Positions 45,459-57,320 of a DNA stretch of 64,000 nucleotides are shown piece after piece (the first letter of the stretch is position 1; each line of letters begins with the position of its first letter). The notes below the pieces were generated by a model, which searched no databases, was not told the DNA's origin, and worked only from the letters and a program-made list of their open reading frames with translations. Origin of the DNA: Glycine soja. Taxonomy: Eukaryota > Streptophyta > Magnoliopsida > Fabales > Fabaceae. Made by a program: the position numbers and the translations under genes. The stretch is taken from assembly GCF_004193775.1 (NCBI RefSeq), contig NC_041019.1, positions 13,921,020 to 13,985,019 of the forward strand. Direction: 5' to 3'.

Positions 45459-48400
45459 CTAACAAAAAAAGACAAACCCATTAAAAACAAAATTTGGCTT
45501 TTGTCCGACTTTTGTCCACAGTACGAGAAAAGGAAAAACATGACAATGGATTCAGTGCAATCGGTTTTTGATGCAGTCAGCACATTCGTAAGTGTTGGAT
45601 GAAGATCAGAAGACTCAGATCTAGAATTCATGTTTTAAATCTGAATTTCTGACTGCATAGAAAAACAACTGCAGAGAAACTAATCCGAAAATCAACCACC
45701 TACAAGATAACATCAAAATGAAAAATAAATTGATAAAAATGATGTATTTGTACATAGGGATTTAAAATTAATACCTGAGAATCCTCACTACCACTAGCAA
45801 TAAAAGATTGCTTAAGACCACCAAGGCAAGATCTGATAACGAACCGGGTGCGTTTGTGACTTCTGTACTTTCCGACAAGTTTAGGATCACCTTCTATATT
45901 CCAAAGATGTATTTCTTGGTTCAAAAGATTAACCAACAAGAGTCTGCTATCCTTTGACAAAGAGAAGGAAGTTATTGTCTGGTCCTCATCAATATATCTC
46001 TCATCCCCCGTTTCTTTGTTGAAGTACAGTATTGCATTGTCTTTACAAATACTCAGCATGTGTTCCCCATCACCTGTTATTTCCAAATCAGAAATCTTTA
46101 GGGTTCTTTGTCCTTTCCAAGATTCCACTTCTTTCCCATCTAAATCCCACATGCAAATGCTCTTGTCACTAAGGCCAGAAAGTATATATTTCCCACTTGG
46201 AAACCATGCACAGGAGATGAGGCCAGGACCATTTTTTTCATAAACTTGCAGGCACGTACCGGTGGAGACATCCCAACGCCTAACAGCCTCCTCCACACCA
46301 CATGTGAGGAGCTCTTGGTCATTAGGACTCCATGAAACAGAAGAAACAGATTTCTGGTGACCAGACAATTTATGCTTGATAGACAGTTCACCATTCATGT
46401 CAACCTATTAAAAGAAAAGGCAAAAAGCACAAAATGTGAAACCTAATGTGCAAGTTTTAAGTACATTTAGTTTGTTTATGTGTGGGGGGGCATTGACCAA
46501 TGTTTACAGAAGCATGATGTACACATGAAGCACCTAAATAGATAATTCCTACCAACAAATCACATAGTCAAGTAATGGCATCATCATTAATAGAATGTGT
46601 CAAAAGACTCAAAACAATTACTTAACTTTCAACAGGGTTTGGCCTTAGTAAGGACAAAGGAGTGCTTTACAGTGGTATATTACTCAAATAATTTGAAATA
46701 ACAAATTTATCAATGTCAGGTAGCTGTGCGTAGTGGCCAACTGTGAAAACGCTATAGCAGGATAGCCATTATTCTAAATATTATTTTATAAACTAATTAT
46801 TTATACCACACATACTCAACCAAAAATAACTAAATTCGTGCAAACTATTAAGTCACAGTTTTCACAGACAATCACCATCATGGAGCTATAAGAACATAGT
46901 AATGAAGTCAAAGAATGAGAGATGATGGTGATATTAAAAGGAAAAGGAGCATAAAAAATTAGGTAAAATTTAGCAGAATGTGAACTACGATGGTTACAGG
47001 AAGATAGAACAGAACACAAAGTGGAGGTAACTTTTTGTGGAATCATCTGGGAAGAAATGTTTCAAATCCTATTTATATGTAGAAATGTATCTTGTATTGT
47101 ATCCTAGATATTTTAAGAATATTTGTATTCTCATATTGAATATGTATTGTATCTAATACACACATAATATCTATGCATCATAGGTTGTCAATGTAACCGC
47201 CATAGATGTTCATGTAACTTCTTTGGAAGCTGCGGCAAACGAGTAGAGGGAGAAGACCAGGCAGAGACATGAATCGAAACAGTGAATGGTGTAGGAATTG
47301 CAACAGATAAAGTCACACCTGTTGGAAGCATTGTCTAGAGCTAAGGGAGGGCTACAGAATGATTTGAAAAGTGAAAATTGAATGGCTCATTCAATGGAGC
47401 AGCAAACCTGTTGAAGAAGCTACATGGGAAGAGGCCTTTACCATGTCAGCCTTGAGAACAAGGCTTTAAACAAAAGGGAAACGCTAGGGCAGGGAATTTA
47501 GAAACCCAATCAAAGCAAAACAGGACATGAGGTGGTAAAACTCATTCATGAGATTTTGCAAGTATATACTAAAAGGGGTAGGAAGGGAAATTCTAGTAGG
47601 CTGAGCTGTCACAGCTAGCTATGGGAAAGGGGACTGTCAAGTGTAAACCTGTAGAGATTGGAGGAAGAGTCAGTTTTGCATTCTGTTATTTTCTTATGGC
47701 TGCAAACTGGGCAGTTGTGCTTTGCATTCTCTAAAGGAGCTAGTCTCTGGGATTATATTATAAGGGGGTAGTACATATTTCATATGGGTAAATAATACAT
47801 ATACCATTACCATTTCAAATTGTTAGTCTCTTACTAAAATGGTTCCATTTAATAAAAATTCAGAGGTGGCAAAGACCCACGGGCATTCCTTTCCAACCAC
47901 AAATGACAAAACCCCATAAACAGTACATTGTCACAAGATTTTATTTCCCTTTGACTGGATGAAAAAAGTAGGACACACAGTGATCACCATCTATACATTA
48001 AAAAATCCAATGTTTTTCCATTTGTCTTTTTTCCCTTTTAGATAGAAATTAATTTGGTCTACCTTCTCTGTGCTCTGGTTTTCACTATACCTGTAGACTA
48101 CACTCAATCTTAACCACCAGAAGTTGTATCTTTGACATGATTTACTGTCTTTAAACACATCATACAGTGTTAGGGTTATGCTCTTTCACTATTTTTCAAT
48201 GAAACATGACCTACATGTTGCAAAAGTAAAGAACAAGGTATGATAGAATTGAACATTGTTGAACTTGGGATAATGCTGATGGATGCAGATATCTTTCCCA
48301 GTTATAAAAGGAACAGTCCACATCATCATATTCTATTTGTGTGTGACATGAATAAAATATCACAAATGATCTGTGCATTGAGGATCTGATGATAAAAATA

Positions 48401-51400
48401 GAACAGAAGCATATGTTTCACCATCAGATATTACCTCCCAAATGATTGCAGATCGATCATTTGATGCTGAAGCTAAATATTTCCCATTATGCGAAAATTG
48501 TACATACCAAACTTCATCATCGTGTGCTTCTAATATCTGTCAGAATATTTATAGGAAAAGAAAATAAAATCAGAACATAGATGTCTTGTATGCCATAGAA
48601 AGTAAATGCAGGATGTTCATTGTATAAACAAAAAATTCTGTGGACAAAAGTTTGAGGAATCCAGTGGTAGCTTGTTTGTGAATTGTGATCAATGTTATCA
48701 ATGGCAGATGGCGGAACATGGCAGAAGGCCGAAATTCCGCCATATAACATTGTAGATTGCACCTTATGGTGCCACCAAGGCAAACCTCTTCACAAATTGC
48801 CTATGGCGGTTGACAAAAAATCCGCCACGCCATTCCACCATGGCAGTGCCATGGTCACTATTTAACAACACTAGTTCTGACTTCTGACTCAGAAAGTGTG
48901 AGGATTAACTTCGAAAAGTAATTCATTAGTGCAGCAGGCTTTGACAATGCAAAAGCTCATGTCCTAGACTTGTCATCAGTGTTATTTTACTATTGATATG
49001 TTTCCAACTTCCAATTGGTTTTGTCCCTAGACAATAAAAAAAATTCAGATTCTTCTCTTTTTCATCCCACCCAATTTATACATATCTGAACCATAGGTGG
49101 AGAATTCGATCCATTCTATTTTCCTACTTTCATTGCTTCCATTCTCATTCCCCTCTCAATTTGTTCCACCCCAAAAAGTATGATGTTAATGCACAATCTT
49201 TCCACCCTAATACAATATGTCCTCTCCAATATTTAATGCAGGAATGAGAGTATCTAGGCACCGCTTAATGGAAATTACCTATTGTCGTATGCTGCCACAA
49301 CAGCTATGGTCAGACTTTTTTTCTTCACGAAGAAATCATATTATAGTAAAAGCAAAGAAAGAGAGAGGATAAGATACCCTCCTAATCAGAGAGTAAAGGA
49401 AGCCAACAGGAAAACAAAGCTTTTCAATCTCTACAAATCAGTAACAGATATTCCTCCAGTGTTTAAACCACTATGAAGCCATAAACAAAATTCTATCACA
49501 TAACATTTGTAATAAGTGCTCTGCTTACTCCAGTGATACTCTCAAAAAGTTCCAAAAGCATGGTATCAATGTTCATATAAATCACATCCTTTTTAATAGG
49601 ATATATTAAAAAATATATTTTTTTACAGTTCTGAATTTCTTATCACACAACAACACAATATTAATGAAAACATTGCAAATCTTTCATGCATGTGGCAACC
49701 AGGGGGAGGAGGGATCCTTCTCTTTCCCTTTACTCCATCAACAGTCCTAAATTTCTAAAGCACACAAATCCTATCTGCTGACTACCCTTGGGAAAACACT
49801 TACTATAGAGTAGCCAATTTATTTTAGAAAACACTTGTTAGATAGAAGGAAGAGTCATTTTCCTTTCAACAATTGGTCTTTGGAAGTGCATAAAAAGATG
49901 TTGGTGTCCATTCCCATCTTAAGCAAATGGACACAGAGCAGTACATCAAATGGTATATATCCCCAGAGAAGTACGTCCAAAGCTCCATACTCCTCAAGCC
50001 TAAGGACATAAATTTGTCTCCAACCATTGTTGATGAAGATCAAAAAGCAAACTCTCAGTAAACCTCATTAGTGACGTGACTCTTCACTAAAAAATTCTCA
50101 AGGAGTCCCCCATATCACCAATCAGTCAATCAATCAACAAAGTCATGAACGTACATAAGATAACAGAATAATGCCCATCATCTGTCCAACATCTCATAGA
50201 TCAACAACACGTGTACACTCTTTAGCTTCTATTTAATAAGAACTTATGGAGTGCTGGATGCTTGATGCCTTATATTCAATAATTGTAACCAATACTATTT
50301 AATAAGAACTTATGGACTGCTGGATGCTTGATGCACTTTGAAAATCATACCAGCTTCATTTTGGAAATACACTCCACAAAGTTATTTATTTAAACAAGCA
50401 TAAAACTTCAAGACCTTACATACCATCAGTGTTATTAATGGAAGATGGTGGAACAATGGCAGAAGGCCAAAATTCCACCATATAGCGTCACCATAGCAGT
50501 CCTCCCTTCACAAATTGCCTATGGCGGTTGGAAAAAATCCATCGACGCCATGACTGCTATTTAACAACATTGCATACCATCATGTAGCTACAACAGAAAC
50601 AACAACCAAGCCCTTTCCCACTTGGTGCGGTTGGCTATGTGGATCAAACAACACCATAATGTTTATCAAATCATTTCTATTAACAAACGATTGACTTCTA
50701 AATCCTTCTTAATGACCTATAGTTCTTCTGAGTTTCCTTCGTACTCTAGCAATTAGGCTACTCTTTGATAATTGGGGCTTCTACCAGTCTTCACACATGC
50801 CCAAACCACCAATGATGATCTTCTTCCTTCTTTTCTACCATAAGTGCTACCCCGGGCTTCACTTCTAATGATATTCATTCTTCATTGTCATATTGGCTAC
50901 ATTAAGTTTATTCTTTTGTTAGCTTTTTATCACCCAACATTCAATTCCATACAACATTGCAAGTATTATTGCTATAAAGTAAAATTTTCCTCAAGTTTGA
51001 GTAGTACCTTTTTTATCATAGATAACATCCGAAACACTTCCATTTTCCCACCCTGCTTGAATCCTATGATTTACAAAATTACATCTCCCTCTTTCTCCAT
51101 TATTTTCTATGATGGACCCAAGATACTTAAATTGTGACTTACTACCTTATCATATGTAATAGCCTCCAATCAATTCTAAGTTAGGATTAGTTCACTCTTC
51201 GCTAAATTTATATTTCATATACTCCAACTTTTACTTAAACAAAATCAAGGTAAAAAGATAGGGGCCAAGGTTAAACCCTGGTGCAGTCCTATAGTTATCG
51301 GAAAATCTATCTCATCCTTATTTATGACTTATTTGGATTTATCTTATGACATGAGCACTGGTGCTAGTCTTTGGAGAGTTTATGATATGTTCATAAAGCC

Positions 51401-53343
51401 ATAAACTGTTTCCAACTTCTTTCAATAAACTTTACCGGACAACTCATGAAAACAGCTTACAGCTTCTATGAAAACAGCTTAATCCTATTTCCTCTTTGAT
51501 TATAAAAACAATTTATACATAAGTACATACAAAATAAGTATTTATTCAATAAGTCCTTAAGTCGTTTATGCAAGCAGGCCTTAAGTTATGGTAAGAATGT
51601 GTGATTGTTCGTAGCAATATAGGAATTATTTCAATTAGGGAACAATTACCTACATTTACAGATATATAAGTCAACATACACAAAATGAAAACAAGGTACA
51701 GAAAAGTTGAGGTTAAGGCTGAGAGCTTAAACAACAGATGCACACGTGACTAGAAGAGTCTTTAAATTAGAAGGATATAAGAGTAATAAGAATGAGAAAA
51801 TATTGGACATAATACAATACAATAGAATATTCTGGAAATATAGTTGAATCTATAAGCAAACCAGGGTAACCAGAACCCAATATGAATGTTGTTCAAGTAA
51901 TTCAATATCAATGAGAGAAACAGAAATTCTAGAACTAAAGTAAGCTCTAGCACAGCACCCAAAAGCCGAACGATAGAGAAGCTTCACATTTCCAAGTAAA
52001 GCTCATGCTGCATTTCTAGTACAAAATGGCTTTATATCTTTTATGATAAAAGATCAGCATCTTTGACAATTAGCATGAAACTACTATCAACAAATGTTAT
52101 TTGGTGGTCCCTCTACAAAAATTTTCTCATCAATATGCTTCATCATCTATGCAGGGGCAAAAGAAAAAAATAATCCACATTGAGTATATACAATAATCAT
52201 AGCCATTTGCCAGATGCAAAACTAATATTCACAGAATTTAGTACTTCAAAACATCACTCCATGATTAAGTACAACTATTGAGTACAACAAGAAAAAACAA
52301 ACTGTTAAATATCCATATAGTGGCTTCACATCCCCAAAAGAAAAAGAATGAAAAAAAAAAGTGAAGGAACAAGAATAAGTAAACCACCATAGTGTTCCAC
52401 CTAGCAAAAAGGATGATGTTGCCACTACTGACTAACGAGTAACAAGAAACCAATAGAGATTATGAAGAAAATTACGGTCAGTTTAAAAGTATAAAGGTCA
52501 AATATAAAGGTTACCATATAAACCTCACACCAAAGAGACATAACGTTTTCTAACCTGTGATGTCCTAGAAGGTATCTGAGTTTTTCCACAGTGATGATCT
52601 GAATATAATGACATCTCTTTATCCAATGAGTTGTGAAACAGGCAAGCCTCACGTTGCAAGACAAGGGCCTGTTCAACTAGATGTTCCAATCTCTTTTCAG
52701 GTATCAATACTGTTGGGGGAAGCAGTTTTTGCAATTCCTCAAGTAGTTTTGACCGAGACCTCACCAGTACAATATCTCGCTTAGAAGAACCAACCTGGCC
52801 ACATGGAGAAAGCATCCGGGAAGAAAGTTCACGAATTCTACTACTATCAGAACAAAGTGGTGTAATCTCAGTCCTCAATGTCTTCAATGCATCCATGACC
52901 TTTTCCCCATCCAGAAGCTCAAAAAACTTCTGCTCCAATATCAAAAACGAAGCTGCCTGGACAACATTTTCATCTGCTAGACCAATTTTATTCAATGTGA
53001 CTATGCTCTCATCCCAATGCCCATCAAGTATTTGCTGCATAAACAGATTCACCACGGACGAGTGCAAAGGTATGCCAGACTCCTCCTCTAGGCGTACCCC
53101 ACTCTTCTTGTAACCAAGCGAATACAATGCCTTCGTGATTATCCTAACAAATTCCTCCCGTTTTATAACCCCTTTGGAACCAATAACTTCGCCGTCCCCT
53201 TCAGATGACAGGGGCCGAGCCATCAAGTCACTAGAAGAGCCTCCAACAGGCTCCCCGGACGAACCGTTCGAGAGACCAACTAATCCTTTAGAGGATAATT
53301 TCATGCGTTTCAGAGCTGGTGCTTCATCCTCCACACCTCCCAT
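45237..53343 (-). CDS. WDR26-like protein with LisH/CTLH and WD40 repeats
   Basis: Four coding exons, 52555-53343, 48435-48536, 45775-46404 and 45237-45458, all with GT-AG borders and all multiples of three. They give 580 residues, close to the roughly 590 of the Arabidopsis homologue. The start is ATG at 53343 ([16 protein letters not shown]); a longer reading would need a GTG. LisH/CTLH lies at about residues 55-180 ([39 protein letters not shown]). WD repeats follow from exon 2 ([20 protein letters not shown]) to the end ([17 protein letters not shown]). WDR26-type proteins are subunits of the CTLH/GID ubiquitin ligase and, in plants, are reported to contact DDB1-CUL4. No frame damage is seen. 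Its two large introns hold MITEs, a LINE scrap and a gypsy scrap. Confidence 0.95.
45775..46404 (-). CDS. WDR26-like exon 3: central WD repeats
   Basis: 210 codons from TTTAATAG|GTTGACATG to TCTCAG|GTATT. Blades are marked by [58 protein letters not shown] and ASGSEDSQ. Confidence 0.94.
46405..48434. other. WDR26-like intron 2 with a gypsy chromodomain scrap
   Basis: A 2.0-kb intron. At about 47230-47480 the plus strand encodes [20 protein letters not shown], the chromodomain of a chromovirus integrase, with stops around it. The following few hundred bases (about 47500-47780) may be part of the same element. The rest shows nothing that I recognise. Confidence 0.65.
47230..47480 (+). pseudogene. 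Gypsy chromodomain remnant in the WDR26-like intron
   Basis: [19 protein letters not shown] is close to the chromodomain consensus of plant chromoviruses (L-x-x-W-x-x-x-x-x-x-E-x-x-T-W-E). No RT or integrase core is nearby. It lies antisense to the host gene. Confidence 0.65.
48435..48536 (-). CDS. WDR26-like exon 2: first WD repeat
   Basis: 34 codons between CTGACAG|ATATTAG and TGGGAG|GTAAT. It encodes [20 protein letters not shown] and ends with the WD-type strand SAIIWE. The phase is 0 on both sides. Confidence 0.93.
48690..48872. mobile_element. MITE, copy 1 in WDR26-like intron
   Basis: It starts CAATGTTATCAATGGCAG and ends near CACTATTTAACAACAC, with internal GGCGGAA...TTCCGCC and CCTATGGCGG blocks shared with the copy at 50427. 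No clear target duplication is left. Confidence 0.7.
50427..50572. mobile_element. MITE, copy 2 in WDR26-like intron, with 8-bp target duplication
   Basis: Ends CAGTGTTATTAATGG and GCTATTTAACAACATTG are imperfect inverted repeats. The flanks CATACCAT at 50419-50426 and 50573-50580 are identical, the 8-bp size of hAT elements. The body shares AGAAGGCC, TTCACAAATTGCCTATGGCG and other blocks with copy 1. Confidence 0.82.
50585..51330 (-). mobile_element. RTE-type LINE 3' fragment
   Basis: The start has an ACAACAACCAAGCCCTTTCCCA block followed by a GGTGCGGTTGGCTATGTGGATC block, the 3' end sequence shared by plant RTE LINEs and Au-type SINEs. The rest reads, with many breaks, as the C-terminal part of an RTE RT on the minus strand. 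A shorter relative (ACAACAAAGCCTTATCCCAC) lies near 61850 in a psbP intron. Confidence 0.55.
52555..53343 (-). CDS. WDR26-like exon 1: N-terminus, LisH and CTLH
   Basis: 263 codons ending CACAG|GTTAG. It starts with [16 protein letters not shown], a short basic segment that may act in nuclear location. A low-complexity serine/glycine region is followed by the LisH helix pair and the CTLH helices ([20 protein letters not shown]), which mediate dimer and complex assembly. The region to [20 protein letters not shown] precedes the first WD blade. Confidence 0.93.
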
Positions 53344-54025
53344 GAAAAGCACACCTCAGCCCATCTATAACAATTTTCCACCAGTGAGCCAAAAAAACCC
53401 GTACTACAAGATTCCAACAACAAATGCCTCTGAAAAAAACCGCAAGGCACAAACTTCTGCGCACAGAAAAGCACCAATAAATAACGAAACACCATAAAAC
53501 TCGTCACAAGAACCACAAATCAAAACAGCAAAACCAAATTCCTCGAACTGAATCAACAATTAACCATAATCCGCAACAAAAACAATAACATACCTATATT
53601 TCCCTAAACAACACAACAGTTACACCAGATTCTAATCCCCAAACACAAAACCGACGCTAAACCGCGAACGCTCACACCGTAAACGCTAATGAACTAAGAA
53701 ATCAGGAACACGAAAATCTACTTTTACAAACAAGAATCAGAAAATGAACCGAACATAGAGAAACGCAACAATCGACAACAAAAACCGCAGATCCACGAAC
53801 TGAAGCAACGGAAGAACGCGGCGATGATGATCCACCGACTTACCGGAGAAGCAAGAGCAGCGATCTGAAGTTCGCCGGCGACGATGAGCGATCGCCGGTG
53901 GAGCACCGCCGATTCCTCCTTCCGCGTGTTTCTTCGTTCTACGCTTCACCGCTTCTTCTCCTTCTTCCCTTTTCTTCGTTTGTTCTTTCTTTCTCTCTGC
54001 AGTTACCGAAGCACAGACGAAGAAA
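53344..54025 (-). promoter_or_regulatory. WDR26-like 5'UTR with intron and a two-codon upstream ORF
   Basis: A donor TCTCCG|GTAAGT at 53844/53843 and an acceptor TTATAG|ATGGG at 53365/53364 suggest a 5'UTR intron of 479 bp. The exon part before the main start would then begin ATG GGC TGA (53364-53356), a minimal upstream ORF only 12 bp before the main ATG. The first exon is purine-rich and has no ATG that I noticed. Splice sites are inferred from consensus. Confidence 0.65.
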
Positions 54026-54050
54026 GAGATTGTGTTGTATGTGGATATCT

Positions 54051-54060
54051 CTTTATATAG
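54051..54060 (-). promoter_or_regulatory. TATA box of the WDR26-like gene
   Basis: The minus strand reads CTATATAAAG, about 30 bp upstream of the presumed start of the purine-rich leader. Confidence 0.65.
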
Positions 54061-54521
54061 AGAAATTTTTCATCGCTTATTCCTGAATTTCTCTATTTTT
54101 CTATTTTCTCTTTTTTCTTTCTTTCTAATTCTCTAATCTAATCTATTTGCTTCTTCTGCTCTTCCTCTCACCTCGCCGCATTACATTACCCTTTGTTTGC
54201 TATTGTCTTTGTGGTTCTTTTTTTCCAATTATTTGGGCTTTGTGGTTTGGTATGTACCTAGCTTCCTTCCTACTTAATTCAACTATTGCATTTTTGTTTT
54301 TCCTTTATAACATTCTTGTTAGATGCATTTTATATATTTCCATCAATCAACACAAATTGAATATTCATATATAAATTGTCACAAAATATTATTCATACAC
54401 AAATGTTGTTGTGCTCGAAAATAGTACATACATGCACTAACCCTTTTGAATCTATTGTATCTCACTCGCATCGTAAAGCGTTTCCTTTTCAATCTCAACA
54501 TATATTTCTTACAACAACAAC

Positions 54522-54564
<43 letters not shown>

Positions 54565-54988
54565 TATAATATTAATAATTAGGTATCTAGATGAAGACTT
54601 GTAATAATACACAATGCATATTTAATCTAGGAAATAAAAATTAATCGAAAGCCATAGAAATGCTATTCTTATCATCATATCTATTAATTAGAATAATACA
54701 TGATAGACCAATTTTTGTGACTAAGAATTCAAAAATAATTTTTTTTACACCCGAAAACCTATTTGATCTCAAAGAGGGATAAAAGAGAAAAAAATATAAG
54801 TATAATTATAATAGATGATAAAAGAAAGAGATTAAAAAAATGGTGATTATTAATTAAGTGTTTGGAAAAAAAAAGTAAGGTGTTAAAAAATCATGGTTTA
54901 TGAGAATTTTTGTCATTGTTATCCTTAAAGGTTAACCCCACCTATCATGTTTTCGTAAATGGTGGTTAATACAAAGATTATTACAACG

Positions 54989-54990
<2 letters not shown>
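54061..54990. other. Intergenic DNA upstream of the WDR26-like gene
   Basis: AT-rich, with one TA microsatellite at 54524-54556. Proximal bases must include the promoter. No gene seen. Confidence 0.6.

Positions 54991-54991
<1 letters not shown>

Positions 54992-55054
<63 letters not shown>
54992..55054. repeat. (AT)31 microsatellite
   Basis: About 31 uninterrupted AT units. Confidence 0.97.
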
Positions 55055-55057
<3 letters not shown>

Positions 55058-55139
55058 TTCAGCAATCAAACAATTATAGACTTGCTTTCATATATTGATA
55101 TTTTTTCAACATTTATGTGCACTTAGCTTTAATGGGTAG

Positions 55140-55683
55140 CAATTCAAATGAAGAATTAGACATGAGCGAATCAGAGAAGGGAGACTACACAAAGAAGTTA
55201 TATAATCAACTAAAAGTTGGGAAATACAAGATCATAAAGAACACAAACAATACCTTCAAATGCCTTTTTTTAGTGAAGACAAGAAAAAGTAGGCATTTCA
55301 GTTCAAAGTCCTTCTTGAACATGCCTCTGGAATAGGTATAGGTTCATCGAAAAGAAGGATTAAAGTAAAAGCAAAACACCTTGCATTGGCAAGGTATATG
55401 ACAAAGGACCTTAGCAACAAATTGGATATTAGTAACTCATCACTAGCCAAGTTTCATGAGGTTGAAATAGCCATTGAACAATCCCAACCCATATGAAAGG
55501 TTTGTTTGGCCTTGGACTATGATTGTAGCAAACATATTTGGGAATAAAAAGAATGAACCAAAAGATTATGATAGAAAGCATTGGTTGAGAAAGTTTGAAC
55601 TATATAAACCTAAAGATGTTCCTATTTTGCATAGTGGAGAGAATAGTAGAAGGTATGCTTGGTTGAAATTTGCCACATAATGT
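55140..55683 (+). pseudogene. zf-XS/XS domain gene fragment (FDM/SGS3-like), plus-strand arm
   Basis: The plus strand encodes YNQLKVGKYKIIKNTNNTFK with an XS-type zinc finger region (LLEHASGIGIGSSKRRIKVK then AKHLALARYM after a frame change) and the start of an XS domain (ERFVWPWTMIVANIFG, HWLRKFELYKPKDVPILHSG). XS-domain proteins such as SGS3 and IDN2/FDM bind double-stranded RNA in RNA silencing. Only the finger and the first half of XS are present, with at least two frame breaks, so it is a pseudogene. It forms an inverted repeat with 55684-56205. Confidence 0.75.
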
Positions 55684-56205
55684 AACCAATTCCAGAACAA
55701 CGTACCCTATAGGATCCTTTACACTATGCAAAATATGAGCCTTTTTGGGATTTTATAGTTCAAAATTTCTCAACCAATGCTTGCTATCACAGTCTTCAGG
55801 TTCATGCTTTAGCTTCTCGAATATGTTTTCTATAATCACAATCCAAGGCCAAACAAACATTTCATCATAGCTTGCAATGGCTTTCTCTAATTCATTAGGC
55901 TTGGCTTGTGAGTTACTATTATCCAATTCATTGACGAGGTCCCTTTTCAAATACTTTGCCAATGCAAGGTGCTTTGCCTTTACCTTAATCCTTCTTTTGG
56001 ATGAGCATGTGGCAATTCCAGAGGCATGTTTAAGAAGGACTATGAATTGAAATGCCTACTTTTTCTTTCTTTCACAAAAAAGGCATATGAAGGTGTTGTT
56101 TGCATTCTTCTTGATCTTGTATTTACCAATTTTGAGTTGATTATACGACTTCTCTTTGTAGTCTTCCTTCTCTAATTCACTTATTATTAACATCCATTTT
56201 CTCCC
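55684..56205 (-). pseudogene. zf-XS/XS domain gene fragment, minus-strand arm
   Basis: The minus strand reads ELEKEDYKEKSYNQLKIGKY, LLKHASGIATCSSKRR, KHLALAKYLKRDLVNELDN and MFVWPWIVIIENIFEKLKHE, then HWLRNFEL and a stop at 55753. It is the same domain content as the plus arm with roughly 75-80 percent nucleotide identity by eye. The two arms meet tail to tail with almost no spacer. A stop inside the finger region and frame breaks mark it as inactive. Confidence 0.75.
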
Positions 56206-56209
56206 GTTC

Positions 56210-56730
56210 ATCATCTATATCTACAACTTGTTTGAACTTGAGAGAATGTTTATCATTAAACACAACATGCATGCTTTCCTCCATAACTTGAGTTCTAAGA
56301 TTATAAACTTTGTAACCTTTAGAAGTAAGCGATTAACCAACAAAAAATGCTTTATCTGATTTTGAATCAAATTTTCCAAGATTTTCTTTATTATTCAAAG
56401 TAAAGCATTCCCATCCAAAGACAAGAAAATAACAAATGTTTGGTTTTCTCCCCTTTCACAAATCATATAGAGTCTTGTTCAAAATACTTTTGATTGATAC
56501 TTTGTACAAAATGTATCAAGAAATGTTTGTAGCTTTTGCCCAAAAATATTTTTCAATGCCAAAGTCATTCAAAAGTGTTCTACCCATTTCTTGTAAGGTT
56601 CTATTTTTTCTTTCTATTATACCATTCTGTTGTGGAGTCCTAGGACATGAGAAGTTATATGAGATACCTTGCTCAACAAAGAAAGTTCTAAAAGATGAAT
56701 GATAATTATCTTATATCCCTACATTTTGCA
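56210..56730 (-). pseudogene. Copia integrase fragment
   Basis: The minus strand encodes FFVEQGISYNFSCPRTPQQN directly followed by GIIERKNRTLQEMGRTLL, the conserved end of the copia integrase core including the glutamate of the DDE triad, then VFGWECFTLNNKENLGKFD and SKGYKVYNLRTQVMEESM. Stops near 56440 and 56330. Nothing else of the element remains. Confidence 0.82.
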
Positions 56731-57320
56731 GTAGTTTAGTGGCAATTATGTGATATCTTTCATGCTTTTGAGCTTTGTCTATGTTCATTTTAGTTGAGTT
56801 TTTAATAAAAGCTTTGTTGAGTTATGATTTTTTTTTCTGATCATGGTATTGGTATGAAGTAGCCATCACCAGAAGCCATGACTAATCTTCATTGGAGATT
56901 GTTAGCACACCTAAGGTGGGTATCCTCCTACTAACATGATTTATTCCATATCTAAGAGTCAACCATGATTTGAACCCTGAACCACTTAATTAAGGGACAC
57001 AAGTCTCTACTACTTGTGCTAACTATTGTTGGTCTTTAATTAAGGTTTTTAGTTTATACTCTTTTACGCTTGATCTTTGGGTTATTTTCTCGTGACTGTA
57101 GGAACTCTATTGAAGCTTGGAGCGAGCAATGAAGATGTTCTGAGAGTGATTTGATGTGTTAAGCATAATTTGAGTTAAAGTTCGTAACTTGGGAGATCTT
57201 ACAGAGGTAAAAAAGCTTGTTGGAAGTCTTGGGAACTTCACACACCCTATGCAAGTTCAACTTTACTAAAAAATTTGAACTACGAAAATTTGCACCTTGT
57301 GCAAAAATCTACACCTTATG
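56731..57320. other. Unassigned intergenic sequence
   Basis: I see no gene or repeat that I can name. It ends at the Ogre-like LTR start. Confidence 0.5.

Larger units (their letters stand above)
48537..52554. other. WDR26-like intron 1 (4.0 kb) with MITEs and LINE scrap
   Basis: Large intron between the LisH/CTLH exon and the first WD exon. It contains two copies of one MITE family (48690-48872 and 50427-50572) and an RTE-type LINE fragment (about 50585-51330). No extra coding exon was found. Confidence 0.7.

Noticed and set aside
49282..50043. Short frames in the large WDR26-like intron
   Set aside because: No homology, and splice borders already explain the flanking exons in phase 0.
53724..53949. 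Arginine-rich short frames near the WDR26-like promoter
   Set aside because: They fall in the 5'UTR and its predicted intron.
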